Source: Fallopia convolvulus (lineage: Eukaryota > Streptophyta > Magnoliopsida > Caryophyllales > Polygonaceae). Taken from it: DNA of 64,000 bases. Shown here one piece after another: positions 1 through 12,300 of the stretch; within the stretch, counting starts at the first letter, position 1; every line of letters starts with the position of its first letter. The notes beneath the pieces are model-generated. The model had not been told where the DNA came from, searched no databases, and saw nothing but the letters and a program-made list of their open reading frames with translations. The translations under genes were made by a program, and so were the position numbers. The DNA is taken from assembly GCA_964016875.1 (NCBI GenBank), contig OZ024736.1, forward strand, positions 36,984,707 through 37,048,706, read 5' to 3'.

Positions 1-681
1 TGTCTAGTCATATTTTGGAAATTCTCTCCATTTTAGAGAAATAGATAGAGAAATTTTTGGACTTAAAACACATACTAAATTTTCCAAATTCACCATTTTC
101 AAAAAAAAATTGAGATCCTTTACGAGATGCTCTTAGAAACTTTCATTTTTGGGAACATTTTTTGTGATATTATTTAACATCATTCGCTTTAATAATATCG
201 GGTAGCCTGATAATAATTAAATGATCTAATATCTATCGAAAACACTCCCCCAACTCATTTGGAGATAGTGTATACATTCAAATTCGTCAGATCTCGATGA
301 AGAGATATGCTTGATAGTGTTGTTTTGTATTAAGAAAATCGAATATCATTATTATATCGATGCTATTGATGATTCAATAGCCTCCAATTAAAAAAATGTG
401 TAGAGTATTTATGCTCCGTAGTGCTTGATCAATTTTATACATTGTTGCAAAAGTAGATTAGCCCAATTAACAGTTCGATATATAGACGGTTGATCGGCGA
501 CACCAATTTGATTAATTATGATTAGTTAGTAAAATTTAATAATTAAATTTCGGTTGACTGATCGAGAAGTGGGTAACCCAAATGCTGGCCTTATTTGCCT
601 TTCCTTATTGTCAAGGTACTGCCATAGATTACAAATTATTTTATTACTAGTAATATATTTACTAGAAAACAAAAGCTATTA
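1..681. other. AT-rich intergenic DNA
   Basis: No coding frame, terminal repeat or clear regulatory element was recognised here. The sequence is AT-rich and non-repetitive by eye. Confidence 0.4.
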
Positions 682-689
682 GTTGGAAT

Positions 690-2219
690 TAGAGTTGTTA
701 AAAGTTAACCTAACCCGTTAAGTCGTTTTAAATCGTCTGATAATTTTAGAGTCAAGACTCGAAAATTTAAACCCGAAATTTGAAATCAATCGAACCCGAA
801 ATCTGTTGGTGATAACGGTGAATTTGGTCGCGCAAATCACGCCTATGTAAAAGAGTCCAAATTAACTTAAAATCATAGTCTTTAGGAAGTCCGAGTCGAA
901 TCCACAAAGAGACAAATTTATCATTTTGTATGAGTGTCAAACAAGTAACAAGGAGAGTTTTGTATTTGTAACTAAGAATGCAAAACTAACAGAGCAATAA
1001 AGGTTGTGAGTAAATATTTAAGAAGATAGCTTAGGCAAACAAATACTCACAATCGAATAACAAGTTGATCATTGATTTCACCTTAATATCTCATGCAATA
1101 GATTTTCCCATTCCTTTTCAATTGTAACTAACAGCACAACCAGATACTATTAGATTTGACTAATTAAAAAACTATGAAGCCATCAATGATTCATTTTAAT
1201 AGCAGTAATAAGGATAGGAATATAATTGGAACAATTCTAGCATAAAACAACCATCTTTTACCATCGAATGTGAATCAAATCTCTTCTACATAAGACTAGC
1301 ACAACCAAATACTAGTACGATGCAGTTGCTACTTTAATATAGAGATGCTCAACTAGTAACACTCAAGATCTAGCAAATAGATTCAATAATAACAAACCCT
1401 GATTGATCAGATTAGAAACTGTTGAAATAAATCATAGAATTTCAAGCAAGAGAGAAGATTAATCCAAGCAATAGGGTTGATCAGACTAGAAACTGTTGAA
1501 ACATGAATTGTGTTTCCAATGATAACAAATTCAACTTCATCAGACTAGTGACACTTCGAAGGCTGTTTTGACTCCCTTCTAATTTGGATTCGGAGTAAAA
1601 ACATGAATTGTAGATATTTGAATTATGTTTCCAATGATAACAAATTCAACTTCCGAACGAGCTCTATAGCTTCCGAACGAGCTCGCTCAAGACAGATGTG
1701 TCGAACCAACAACTCCAATGGATGGCCCAAATTCAAGCGTTCTTCCCCGATTTCCATTCCTTTCACACTTGTTCACTTTAAGACATGTAAAACAACATAG
1801 AAGAAGTGCAAAAACCCAAAACTCCTATACACTCTAAGACACTAAATAAACTAACTAAAACTACCTAAAAACAAAGCAAAAGAAACATAAACATCCATCC
1901 TAAACACTACCTATATGCAAGCTATCAGTTGGGTTGACGGATTTAGTATATTTATAGAATTTTTAAAAATTATTTTGAAAGTTATAATATATTTAATTAT
2001 TAAAATAAATAAAAATTATATATTTTAATTAAATATTATTATTTAATTAAAAATTGATTTTAGTAATCATAAAAAAAAAGATATTTTAGATTCATTGGTC
2101 AATCCGATCCGACCGAAAACCTGCTACAACCTGACTCAATTGACCCATTACGAAACCGAATCCGATTTAAACCGACCCCAAACCCGAATGCGCCCGACCC
2201 GACCCGATTAACAGGTCTA
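690..2219 (+). mobile_element. hAT-type MITE, CGGGT-rich family, copy 1 (split by a solo LTR)
   Basis: The left end reads TAGAGTTGTTAA and the right end is the inverse of TAGACCTGTTAATCGGG. Subterminal blocks are rich in ACCCGACCCG-type words around a very AT-rich core. The layout matches copies at 2489-2901 and 41869-44290, and the right half resumes at 1928 after an inserted LTR. The flanking octamers (682-689 and 2220-2227) match at about 5 of 8 positions, so the target duplication is decayed. Assignment to the hAT superfamily rests on the TIR and on the perfect 8-bp duplication of copy 2. It has no coding capacity. Confidence 0.65.
810..1927. mobile_element. Solo LTR (about 1.1 kb) nested in a MITE
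   Basis: The unit starts TGATAACGG and ends GCTATCA, giving the TGATA/TATCA ends common in plant LTRs. It is flanked by a perfect 5-bp duplication, GTTGG, at 805-809 and 1928-1932. Removing it restores the continuity of the surrounding CGGGT-rich MITE as seen in the copy at 43884-44290. No gag or pol is inside, so it is a solo LTR left by LTR-LTR recombination. The internal phrase GTCCGAGTCGAATCCACA resembles LTRs of Ty3/gypsy elements, but the lineage is uncertain. Confidence 0.7.
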
Positions 2220-2488
2220 CATGAAATGAATTAACTATATTTAGAGTTCATTCAAAAGAAAGTGACAAATAAATGGTATCTAATTCACTTTTATGTTTTG
2301 TAGAGCGTAATTAATCTTATTGTCATTGCCCACAGTTTTTTGGATAGGTAAACTTCAAAAAGTGACACTAAAAAGTTTATAATAAAATCAAATCCTTTCA
2401 TTCACTTTGATGTATACCCATAACCAGAAGCAGTCGTATTAAATAATGGACAAATTACAACTTGATAAAACAGGACACTGAACTTGAT

Positions 2489-2901
2489 TAGAACTGTCAA
2501 TCGGGTTGGGTCGTGCGGGTTTGGGTTAATTAGGTCATTTCGGGTTCAGGTCGTGGGTTAAATCGGGTCGGATCGATGGGATTTTCGGGCGGGTTGGGTT
2601 GACCAGCGGGTCAAAAATATAGAATTTTTATAATTATTAAAATAGATTTTTAATTAAATAATAATATTTAATTAAAATATATTATTTTTATGTATTTTAA
2701 CAATAAAATATATTATATTTTTTAAAATAAATTTTATGCATTTTATAAATATACTAAATCGGTCAACCCAACGGGTTTCGGGTTTCAACCCGACAGTTTT
2801 CGGGTTCGGTTGATTTCGGGTTCAAATTTTCGGGCTTGACCCTAAAATTATCGGGCGGGTCGGGTGGGGTTAGCGGATTCGGTCAGCTTGTGACAAGTCT
2901 A
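2489..2901 (-). mobile_element. hAT-type MITE, CGGGT-rich family, copy 2 (intact)
   Basis: This is a 413-bp element with TIRs TAGAACTGTCAA at the left and the inverse of TAGACTTGTCAC at the right. It is flanked by a perfect 8-bp target duplication AACTTGAT at 2481-2488 and 2902-2909. Eight bases is the duplication length of the hAT superfamily. GC-rich, CGGGTT-type subterminal arms flank an AT-only core of about 150 bp. It lies in the opposite orientation to copies 1 and 3. No transposase is encoded. Confidence 0.85.
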
Positions 2902-3130
2902 AACTTGATCCATTATCTTTAAAAGCTTGCGACAAAAAAAATCTTTAAAAGCTAACTAGGGTTTTTAGAGAGAAGATCTCTATTTTCTCTCTAAAAACTT
3001 TAATATATCAGATTTAAAAACGAGAAATGAGATTCAAGAATGTTATTGAAATCTTTCTCCTTCCAAAAACTTTAAAGGTTGCGAAAGCATAAGTTAATTT
3101 TTAATTAAGTTGTGGGCTATGTGGACATTT

Positions 3131-3363
3131 TTAAGGAGGAAAGGTCAGTTTCTCGGCAGGTGGTGTTGGCGTCGTGAAGGTGTTTGCGGCTAGGTCGTTA
3201 GACTCGACCTTGATGGATTCGGATTTTTCGATACTTGTCTCTTCAACCAGGACCATCAAACGAGCTTTTGCAAAATCCAATAGCAGATTAGATTGTTGAA
3301 TAAGGCTTGCAACTGTATCATATTCAGGATAATGCCCGAAGATCAACTGAATCACGATATAAC

Positions 3364-3400
<37 letters not shown>

Positions 3401-3865
3401 TCAACATTTGCTAATTGATCAATGATGTCCTTCAAGTTCTGGCAAAAGGCCCAGACCGAGGGAAACGATTCAAGGTGGCATTGTGAGAATTTGTTTTGAA
3501 GATGGACAACCCTAGAAGGCTAGAAGCCTTGTTGTCATGGAAGATATTTTGGAATCTCATCCAAGCCGACATAGCAATGGAATCTGGTTCTAGAATAGTT
3601 AGAAGTAGCGCATACAATATTGTTGCGTAGATTCATTGGAGGATAATGGCATCCAATTAATTGATCCCACAAATATCATTAACATCAAGCACAATTGGTA
3701 TAAGGTTTTGATGTTGGAGACGACAAGGGCTGAATGGAACGACGCTTTGGACGTGCCGACAGATTGAGTCAATTCGAAGGCAAGGGGCATGATCAAGGGG
3801 TCCTTCTCACGAAAAGTCAGCATCTTCATGGTGCCACTTTTGGATGTCTCGTCATCACCATCCAT
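3131..3865 (-). pseudogene. Decayed Copia gag (Ale/Retrofit-like)
   Basis: Minus-strand frames at 3865-3599, 3617-3432 and 3355-3131 together follow the order of a Copia gag polyprotein. They include a SALVVSNIKTL block, the STAMSAW-like segment IAMSAWMRFQNIFHDNKAS, and the YDTVASLIQQSNLLLDFAKAR segment typical of the gag-polypeptide domain of plant Copia elements. Frame changes, and a GA microsatellite at 3367-3397 within the frame, break it. No protease, integrase or RT follows. The probable start is the ATG whose complement is at 3863-3865, after a pyrimidine-rich leader. Non-functional. Confidence 0.6.
3367..3397. repeat. (GA)n microsatellite
   Basis: About 15 GA dinucleotides in a row, expanded inside the decayed Copia gag. 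Confidence 0.9.
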
Positions 3866-4376
3866 GTGGATCGAAGTAGGTTAGATTACAGAGGGGTCTA
3901 ATGATGCTGAGGGAGAGCGGTAGTGAGCTGGGCAACAACCGATCTCTATGATCGTTCGGTCGGAGGGGTAGAGAGGAACGACGCGCAAGATATGCGGTGA
4001 CCGTCGAAGAAGAAAAGGTTACGCACAAGAGAAGTGGTGGCGCAGGGAGGGACCAAGGGGGTTTCCCATTCCCATTCCATGCATTCACAATATATATTAC
4101 AAGTGCATGCATTGCATGGCAAATTAGGTCATACATGAAATATATACAATAATAATATGCTATCACTGTACATTAATGTTGCCATTGTGGCAAAGCATCT
4201 CATTCTTAAGACCCCAAAAATGTCAACATATGAAACTATGTGTAATATAAATTTGTTTTTAAAATGAAATTAGGTCAACACACCCCAACCAAATTGACAA
4301 AATCCTCAAACCCTTCTTCGCTCTTCCACATAAACTCATATAGACACGAGCAGCGCGAGGGCGAGCCGGCGAGGCC

Positions 4377-4432
4377 ATGAGCGGCAGCGCCACCAATCCC
4401 GAATCCCGACACGGTGGGGCAAATGCAATCCG
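4377..4432 (+). other. Possible first coding exon of an unidentified host gene
   Basis: A GC-rich patch (about 4345-4432) in AT-rich surroundings holds an ATG in good plant context (GGCCATGA). It begins a 19-codon frame, MSGSATNPESRHGGANAIR, ending at a possible donor CG|GTAGTT. T-rich, intron-like DNA follows until Copia element A at 4960. If real, the gene is cut by that 10.8 kb element. No downstream exon was identified with confidence past 15770, and the product is not recognised. It may equally be a dead fragment. Confidence 0.25.
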
Positions 4433-4959
4433 GTAGTTAATTGAAAATCTCAATTTGAAATTGATAAATTTTGCTAACTTGTGAATTGTCTGTGCTTTGT
4501 TGGGATTAATTTTCTGCTAATTAATCAGCAAAATCTTAATTTCAACAAGTAATTGTAACACTTGATTCTCTGCACTTGTTCTTAAATCTTAATAAGTATT
4601 CTAGTTTGTGACTGAATTGTAATTTTAGGTAAGGATTTTAGTCTTTTAGAGTGTGTTGCATAGTTGACTTGGAGAAAGGACTTTCTATATTGCAATTACG
4701 TTTCTTTTTATTCATCATCTATACACGAGGTGTGGCAAGATTGAATACCATTGAAATTCCCTGGAATTGATTGTTCAGATTCTTATTATGCATTAAAACA
4801 GTTTTAGTTAAGGGTCACCTTTCAAGAATTCTAAATACATCTGAAGTACGTGAATCAAGCTATTTAGGTTGCCTAATGATTTTTTCCTTTCCTTTTTGTG
4901 GTGTGATCAATTAAAACATTTTAGTTTAAATCATTTCAATAGTGATCAAGGTGTATATA
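4433..4959. other. T-rich spacer, intron-like
   Basis: T-rich sequence without an open frame lies between the GC-rich exon-like patch and Copia element A. It is compatible with an intron or plain intergenic DNA. Confidence 0.3.
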
Positions 4960-5876
4960 TGTTGGAACAATGGTTGTTCCATGGTTTCTCTTAGTTTTGA
5001 TGATAACAAACTTAGTAAATATAACTTGCTTCTACATGTAAGTGTTTCAGGAAAACAGGTACATGGTCACGAGTGAAGGAACATCGTGAGGAACGATGGA
5101 AGGAACGAGTGACAGATTTAGGAAGTGCGTCTGAGAAGGAACGCGGCTTTCTATAAATGGCAAGTTACCTTATCTTCTGCAAGCGATCTTCTACGAAGAT
5201 TCTACAACTGTAGGCGGTTGCTTGAGGAGATAAAAGAGAGGATAAGATCAATTTTCACACGATCTTATCTTGGGAAATCCGAGATCATTCGGTTTTGGGA
5301 AGAATCGACATGGTTGAGGATCCGAAATCACAAACAATCTTTTTTCCTTATTGTGTGGGATTTGTTAAGTGGAATATCAGCGTAATTAGGCAAGAATTAC
5401 GTGTGAGATCAGACTTGACTTATCTTATAAATAGCTAGGGTTAGCTAGGGTTAAAGGTGTGGTTTTCGAGTAGTTGAAGACGAAGAACTTGAGAAGAGAG
5501 CTTTTCAAGTGTATGAATGTGTGGCTTTTTCCGGTGAAGAATCCACAAGTAAGTCAGTAGTTTACTTTCGATTTAGGTTTACGCTTAGGGTTGTAGAAGT
5601 CTAGTTGGTTGAACTTCGGTCGGAGCCGTAGTTACCAAGGGAACTTTGGTAGGAGCCTTAGTTACTAGACTTGCCTTGTAATCGTTGAAACTTAATAAAA
5701 GTATTCTATTGAAAATCCTCTGAGAAGGAGTCTCAGGGGTAGAGGTTTTTCTTTCTACGACTGGTTGGTCGGACAGAAGGTTTACTCTATAAATTCTGTG
5801 TTCTTACTGTTTATTTCCGCTGCCCATGGAACCTTACTAGTTCCCTGTATTGTTACTAACGCGTCACGATCCAACA
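4960..5876 (+). repeat. 5' LTR of element A
   Basis: A 917-bp LTR with TGTTGGA/TCCAACA ends. It is a close copy of 14853-15769 and of both LTRs of element B. A short open frame inside (5125-5385) recurs in all LTR copies but is untranslated LTR sequence. Confidence 0.9.
5426..5433 (+). promoter_or_regulatory. TATA box of element A 5' LTR
   Basis: TATAAATA lies in the middle of the LTR, followed by GCTAGGGTTAGCTAGGGTTA, which contains telo-box-like AGGGTTA words. The same box occurs in the 3' LTR and in element B. It fits a U3/R boundary about 30 bp downstream. Confidence 0.6.
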
Positions 5877-5878
5877 AT

Positions 5879-5890
5879 TGTTAACAGAGC
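5879..5890 (+). promoter_or_regulatory. Primer-binding site of element A (initiator tRNA-Met, mutated)
   Basis: TGTTAACAGAGC sits two bases after the LTR. It matches the usual Copia site TGGTATCAGAGC, complementary to the 3' end of initiator tRNA-Met, at 10 of 12 positions. Element B has 11 of 12 and element C 12 of 12. Confidence 0.65.
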
Positions 5891-5930
5891 AGGTTTTGCT
5901 CTAGATTGTGTGTTAGTGCAGGAATATAGA

Positions 5931-6353
5931 ATGACTTCGAACAACAACCACAACGTCGGAATTGGAAACAACAAGCCTCCACGTAATTCTTGTTGATCCC
6001 TCAAATATTGCTTCTAGTTCCAAGAGTTCACAGAAAGCTACTTTAGTGCAATCTCAAATTTATCATTCTGTGAGCTATGCTAACCGACCCGGGAAGGCTA
6101 AGCAGGCCTGGGTCGTTAAAACGTGATTTCTTTCTTGCAGGTTGAAGTGAGGGGGAACGTTCGCTGGGTCCTTAACAGCGGGTGTTCATGTCACATGACA
6201 GGGAACAAGAGTATTCTGTCCTCACTTCAAAACAACGCTGGAGGAAACATTTCCTTTGGCAACAACAATCAAGGAGAAATCATTGGAACAGGTGAAGTCA
6301 AGCTAAATGATAAAATCAGCGTTAGAGACGTAAGCTTGGTGAAAAGGTCTTAG
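5931..6353 (+). pseudogene. gag start, large gag deletion and defective protease of element A
   Basis: The gag start (MTSNNNHNVGIGNNKPP) is shared with element B but runs into a stop after 22 codons. Sequence belonging to the gag-pol spacer follows directly, so nearly all of gag, including the zinc knuckle, is deleted. From 6141 comes the aspartic protease block RGNVRWVLNSGCSCHMTGN. The catalytic DSG triad is NSG here (AAC in place of GAC), so the protease would be inactive even if made. The frame ends at a stop at 6351-6353. Confidence 0.75.
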
Positions 6354-6419
6354 TTACAACTTGTTGAGTATTGCTCAGCTTTGTGACCAAGGGAAAAACG
6401 AGGAAAGAGGCGAAACAAT

Positions 6420-7781
6420 GTGTATTATGTCGACTCAAGTTTCCAACCACAAGAAGAACTCTGCTTTGTTACAATAGCCGACAAGACTGATCTCTGGCAT
6501 AGGAGGTTTGGTCACGCTAACCATCGAGGAATCCACAAACTCTACTCACAAAATCTGGTGATAGGACTACCCAAGGTTCTTGCAGAAAAAGAAAGCTTAT
6601 GTGAAGAGTGTGTAAAAGGAAAACAAAGCAAATCATCTTTTCAGCCAAAGTTGTCAGTGAGCACCTCTCATCCTCTTGACATGGTACACATGGATTTGTG
6701 CGGTCCCATGTGGGTGAGAAGTCATGGCGGTAGCAGGTACATTTTTGTTATTGTCGATGATTTTACTAGATATACATGGACTCTCTTTCTAGATTCCAAA
6801 GACGAGACGTTCATGGCATTCAAAAGCTGGATCAAGAAAGTAGAAGCATCAACAGAACAAAAACTGAAAGCTATCAGATCTGACAACGGAACAGAGTTCA
6901 AGAATTCCATGTTTCATAGCTACTGTGATGAACATGGAGTGTCTCAAAACTTCTCTGCGTCGAGGATTCCTCAACAAAACGGCGTTGCAGAAAGGAAGAA
7001 TGGAACACTACAAAACATGGCTCGTACTATGATGTTGGCAATTAACTTGCCTCGGTCCTTTTGGGATGAGGCAGTCGGTACTGCTTGCTACATCATTAAT
7101 CGAGTCACCATACGTTCCAACTTTTCTAAAACTCCATATGAACTAATCAAGGGAAGAAAGCCAAATATATCCCACTTGAAAGTCTTTGGATGCAGGTGCT
7201 TCATTCACAACAATGGAAAAGACGAGCTAGGCAAGTTTGATCCAAGGAGTGATGAAGGCATCTTTCTGGGATATGCATCCAACAGTAAGGCTTACAAGGT
7301 GTTCAATAAAAGGACTAAGAAGTTTGAAGAAAGCATTCATGTTGTCTTTGACGAGTCCAAAAATGGAGGGAACCTGTCCAGTAACGAGGATACAATGAAG
7401 GTTCTAAACTCAGATTCAGATGATGAAGTCGATCCAGATTCAAGTGCACAAGTTCCAGATAACAATGTTATACCTCCTCGTCCTGACTTGGATGGAGATG
7501 ACACAGAACGTGCATTGGTTCCAGAAGATGATTCTTCACAGAATGAAGACATTGAGGAAGATCATGAAGAAGGAACATCACATGGAACGACAAGCCAACA
7601 GGAACAAGAGGAGTCAAGTACAGATCCCACTCAGATTGAAGTCAGGAACTATCATCAAAAAAGGGATCATCCTGTTGACACATCATCACTCCATACGACA
7701 AAGGCGTGCTTACTCGTTCCTCTATTAAGAATTTTTGTGCTTTCAATGCGTTTATCTCTCTTGCAGAGCCAAAGAATGTGA
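6420..7781 (+). pseudogene. Integrase region of element A pol
   Basis: A 453-codon frame carries the GAG-pre-integrase zinc motif (LWHRRFGHANH...CEECVKGKQ, an HHCC set). The rve core follows with its acidic residues visible: the D of HMDLCGP, the D of IRSDNGTEF and the E of QQNGVAERKN. The Copia-type chromatin-facing C-terminal segment ends in KVFGCRCF and IFLGYASNSKAYKVF. A low-complexity acidic linker then leads toward RT. Around 7680 one A is missing compared with element B, which throws the frame out before RT, so the frame's last 30 or so codons are off-frame. Confidence 0.8.
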
Positions 7782-9163
7782 AGGAAGCATTAAAAGACCC
7801 TGACTGGATAGTTGCTATGCAAGAGGAACTACACCAGTTTGAGAGGAATAAAGTATGGAGACTAGTTCCCAAGCCAAAGCACAAGATGGCTATAGGAACA
7901 AAGTGGGTTTTCAGGAATAAACTTGATGACACCGGAGCGGTCACAAGGAACAAGGCGAGACTTGTAGCAAAAGGGTACAATCAACAAGAAGGGATTGACT
8001 ACGATGAAACGTATGCTCCTGTTGCAAGAATAGAAGCCATCCGTCTTCTAATCGCCTATGCTGCTCACAAGGGATTCAAGTTGTATCAAATGGACGTGAA
8101 GACAACATTCCTGAATGGTTACCTACAAGAGGAGGTCTATGTTCTACAACCTCCAGGATTTGAAGATGTTGATCACCCTGACCATGTCTATGAGTTGGAT
8201 AAGGCTCTTTATGGCCTTAAGCAGGCTCCTCGTGCTTGGTATGATAGATTCACTCAGTTTCTATTAGCCAATGGTTACAGACGTGGTGTGATCGACAAAA
8301 CATTGTTCCTAAGGGAACAAGCCGGTGAGGTTTTAGTAGTTCAAGTTTATGTTGATGATATTATATTTGGTTCTACTAACCCCATACTTGTAGAAAGCTT
8401 CAAGAATCTTATGAGTAGTGAGTTTGAAATGAGCATGATCGGAGAGCTCACTTTCTTTCTTGGTCTACAAGTGGTACAAACTGATGAGGGAACAAAGGTA
8501 CATCAACAAAAGTACATCAAGGAACTATTGAAGAAGTACGGTATGGATTCTACAAAGAGTTTTGATACCCCTATTTCTCCTAATACTCGTCTTGATGTTG
8601 ATCTAAATGGTGTTGATGTTGATCAAACGATGTACCGAGGGATGATTGGTTCCCTGTTGTACCTATCGGCCAGTCGGCCAGATATTATGTTCAGTGCGTG
8701 TCTCTGTGCTAGATTTCAGGCCAATCCTAAAGAAACACATCTGAAAGAAGTGAAGAGAATTCTACGCTACTTGAAAGGGAACGATGGGTTATGTCTATGG
8801 TATCCAAGGCACAACTCGTTCCAACTTGTCGGATTCTCGGATGCAGATTTTGCAGGTCACTTGGTGGATAGGAAGAGCACATCAGGGATGGCCCAATTCC
8901 TTGGACCATGCTTGGTGTCTTGGGGATCGAAGAAGCAAAATTCGGTTGCTCTTTCAACGGTTGAAGCGGAGTATGTCACAGCAGCTGCCTGTTGTTCCCA
9001 GGTATTGTGGCTAAAACAACAACTGGTGGATTTTGGTATGTCTCTTGGAACTATTCCTATCTTATGTGATAATACAAGTGCCATCAATATCTCCAAAAAT
9101 CTTGTGCATCACTCTAGAACCAAACATATAGATATTCGACATATATTTTCACCAAGGCTTTGA
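7706..9163 (+). pseudogene. Reverse transcriptase-RNase H of element A pol, 3'-truncated
   Basis: A 485-codon frame begins with RVT_2 (Copia RT): WRLVPKPKHKMAIGTKWVF, QMDVKTTFLNG, ALYGLKQAPRAWYD and the polymerase motif VYVDDIIFGS. RNase H follows, with SDADFAG, STVEAEYV and CDNTSAINISKN. Near 9143 the frame leaves the family sequence after KHIDIRH. Compared with element B, about 80-90 bases are missing, joining that point to the extreme end of pol. The last RNase H histidine region is therefore lost. A 1-bp deletion upstream separates this from integrase. Confidence 0.85.
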
Positions 9164-9319
9164 ACAGAAAACCCTACGAGCATCTGAGGATGTTGCTAGG
9201 AATGATTTCCTTGGAGTAAACAAGTTCCGATCCTTTATTCCCTCAATGCCTGACTAAAAAGGTAACATCACAGGTAATTACATATCATTTGACAAGTTTT
9301 CTAATGACTTATATCTTTC

Positions 9320-12300
9320 TGTAACACCCCTATTTTACAACATTGGGTATTACCGCCAGTGACCTCGGACTTTACCGTCCAAAGTCACCCAAGGCTTTTA
9401 GAATGATATAGAACGATTAATTACGGAATAAACATATTACATAAATAGGAAAACATGCTCCCGAAGGAGACTTAGTTCATTACAAAACACCCTACATTGT
9501 CTTTAACTTTAATACTACTTGAAAACAAATACCAAATCCGTCATGTCTCGGAGATAAAGTAATATTAAAACCAAAACGAAAATAAAAGTACATCTTGAGC
9601 AATCTTGACTTCCTTCACTTCCCTTCACTTCGCGTTGCTATGGATTCCTGAATCTGACATAATTCGCGAGGGGCGATAGAATGCCATGCAAACATGCGGA
9701 AAGAAGAATTAGTCTAGGAGACTAAGCAAGCGGGAATAGAACTTCCCGAGGGTAATTTGGTAATTTCACTTAACGGTATAATGAGAGAAAAGAGGGTTGT
9801 GTTTACGATGGGCTTTATCATGTGGAGCTAAAATACGAACGATAGCGATAGCATATCCAAAAGGGATAGCTTGATGAACAAGAGAAGTACTACCAGATTG
9901 TAGTCTTCCTTAAGATTTCGATAGGATGTTGGGAACATTATTTAATTCATACAAGTGAAAACCTCTCGCGCTTTTGGGCGGACCGAGAGCCGGAACGATC
10001 ATTTGAGACCGGTCCGGTTTTGATATCTTAAATGTGCATACGCACTTATCTTAATTAGTGATGAAAATATTCAATCTTGTTGCTGACTTTTACAAGAGAG
10101 AGTGGTGGGACACGGATAAACCGAGCCACCCGATGGAGAACATCAATTCTCCTGCACTTAGCTAGAGTGCGCTCAATCCCTCCTTGCAATCGGAGCGGAT
10201 GGAGATCATGATCCCGAAAGTCGTATGGATGTACGACTTAGTAAGATTATATAGAGGTGTCGACTAGCTCGCACCCCTTTCTAGTTTATTCAAAACAAAT
10301 CTCTGAACGAGATTTGCAATCAATCAAGAGTACACACACTAGCAAATATAATCCTAGCAAGGAATATAATATTTACTGTGCTAACAAGGGTCGTTATTTC
10401 TAGCAATCGATATTTCCTAGGTTCCTTTTTATTAAGCATACAAGTAGTTCCCAACATCGAGAGATATCATAAAGACGGATATAAAAAGGGTACAAGGGGA
10501 AATTCCACTTGCCTTAGTGTTACTAGTTTAGTAACGAGCTTTGACGAAACTTAGACGATTTCCTACTACGAGCGAGGATTCCGACCTAATGATAGAGAAT
10601 TTATGAAAAGTTCAAAACGCGATTCTTCTACTAAAGTTCGGATCATCTCTTATAATATTTTTATAAGAGCTTTGAGTTTCTAAATTATTATAATAATAAT
10701 TTAGAAAATTATTTTCCTTAAAATAATAATATTCCTTTATTATTATTTTGGTTTTTGTAATATCCTTAATTCCGAAAATATTCTATTAAAATAATTATTT
10801 TAATTAATCCTTTTTATTAAAAGTTTCCTTAAATAGAAATCTCTACTTTTCTTTATAAGGTAACTTGCCTAAAATAGCTTTTTCCCTTCTTTGATCTATT
10901 TCCAAAATTCTTTTATACTTTAAGATTCATAAAACTTCTTTGATCATAATTATATAATATGATATATTATAGTTCTTAACATAGAATCTTTTCTATTTTG
11001 ATTTCTTTTCCAAGCAAGACTCTAATAATATTTCTTATTTAATATTCATATGCTAGTAAAATATTTTATCCTATTTTTCCACATAACTAGCATCTTTTGA
11101 ATATTCTCTTCATAACTAATATATGTTAAGTTGATATTGCAAATAGCTTTGTACAAAAATCCTTATTTTTATTCTACTTTATAATTTCTATATTATATAT
11201 ATTATATGCCATGCAAGACTTTTCTCTACTTGAACTTTTATTATAAATCTTTGAAAATATGGTATTATTTTTATTGTACAAGCTTTTGATTTATAAGGTC
11301 ATAAAATCATATCCTCTTTTGTATAAAAATACATGCATGATGTTTCTCAACCTTTTATTTTGATCTAAGGTAAGATAATGCTAAATATGGACTTTTCATA
11401 CTATACTAATTTTATTTCATCTATTTATATCTTGTAATAGCATGCATGTAATAATTTCATGAATATAATTACTTATTTTTATTTCTCTTAAGTTACTATA
11501 GTAAAAACATATAGTTTCTAGTTTTTTTTTTTCCAACTAACAAGATCTCCCTACATATTTTTTTATTCCATAAAATCTTAAATATACTTTTAACAATTAA
11601 AAAAAAACTTCTAATTAAAGAAATACATAAGGATAATATAATTTTTATGGATAGAATTTATACTCTTAGTATTCTGTTGAATACAGAACACAGGAGGAGA
11701 AAACAGAGGAGAGGGGCGGCGGACTCGGCGGCTCGGCCAGGGGCGGCGGCGTCTCCGGCGTGGGCTCCGGCGGTCACCAACGGCTCGGCGTCGGGGGTGG
11801 TGGCTCGGTCGGGCGAGGGCTCCAAGAGGAAGAATAGGAGGTTTTTGTGGTGTTTTTATGGAGAGTTTGAACTTGTGAGTTGCTGATTTTTTTGCTGATT
11901 TAGAGAGCAATTGGTAGAAGGAGTAGAAGAGGGAAGCAAAGGCTTGAATGAGAGCTTGAAGGAGGCCTTATATAGACAAGGTGATGAGGTCTTCAATCCA
12001 TGGCAATGGAAGATGACCAATGGAGAAGGAGGAGAAGACCATGCATTGGTCACCCTTGTGCTTCTTCCATGGTGATGAGAGGTGATGACACACATTGAGT
12101 CAAGCAAGCAAAGAGGAGGTGGGAATGGCATGCAATGGCCAAATTCAATTCAACGTACAATCAATCAGACTATTGTCTGATGTTGTCTTTGGGAGAAAGA
12201 GTTTATTTGATATAAGAGGAAAAGGCTAGGTAGAATGAACAAGAAATTGTAAATGGTCTAGCGGGATTTGGTGAGGGGCGTGTGAGGTTGGAGTGCAAGA

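Noticed and set aside
5125..5385. 86-codon frame MRLRRNAAFYKWQ..., repeated at 15018, 49451 and 55116
   Set aside because: It lies wholly inside the LTRs of elements A and B. It recurs only because the LTR is repeated and has no domain.
11611..12131. Frames on both strands in the GC-rich part of the Tekay-type LTR
   Set aside because: Low-complexity Arg/Ala/Pro products from GC-rich DNA inside an LTR; no family feature.
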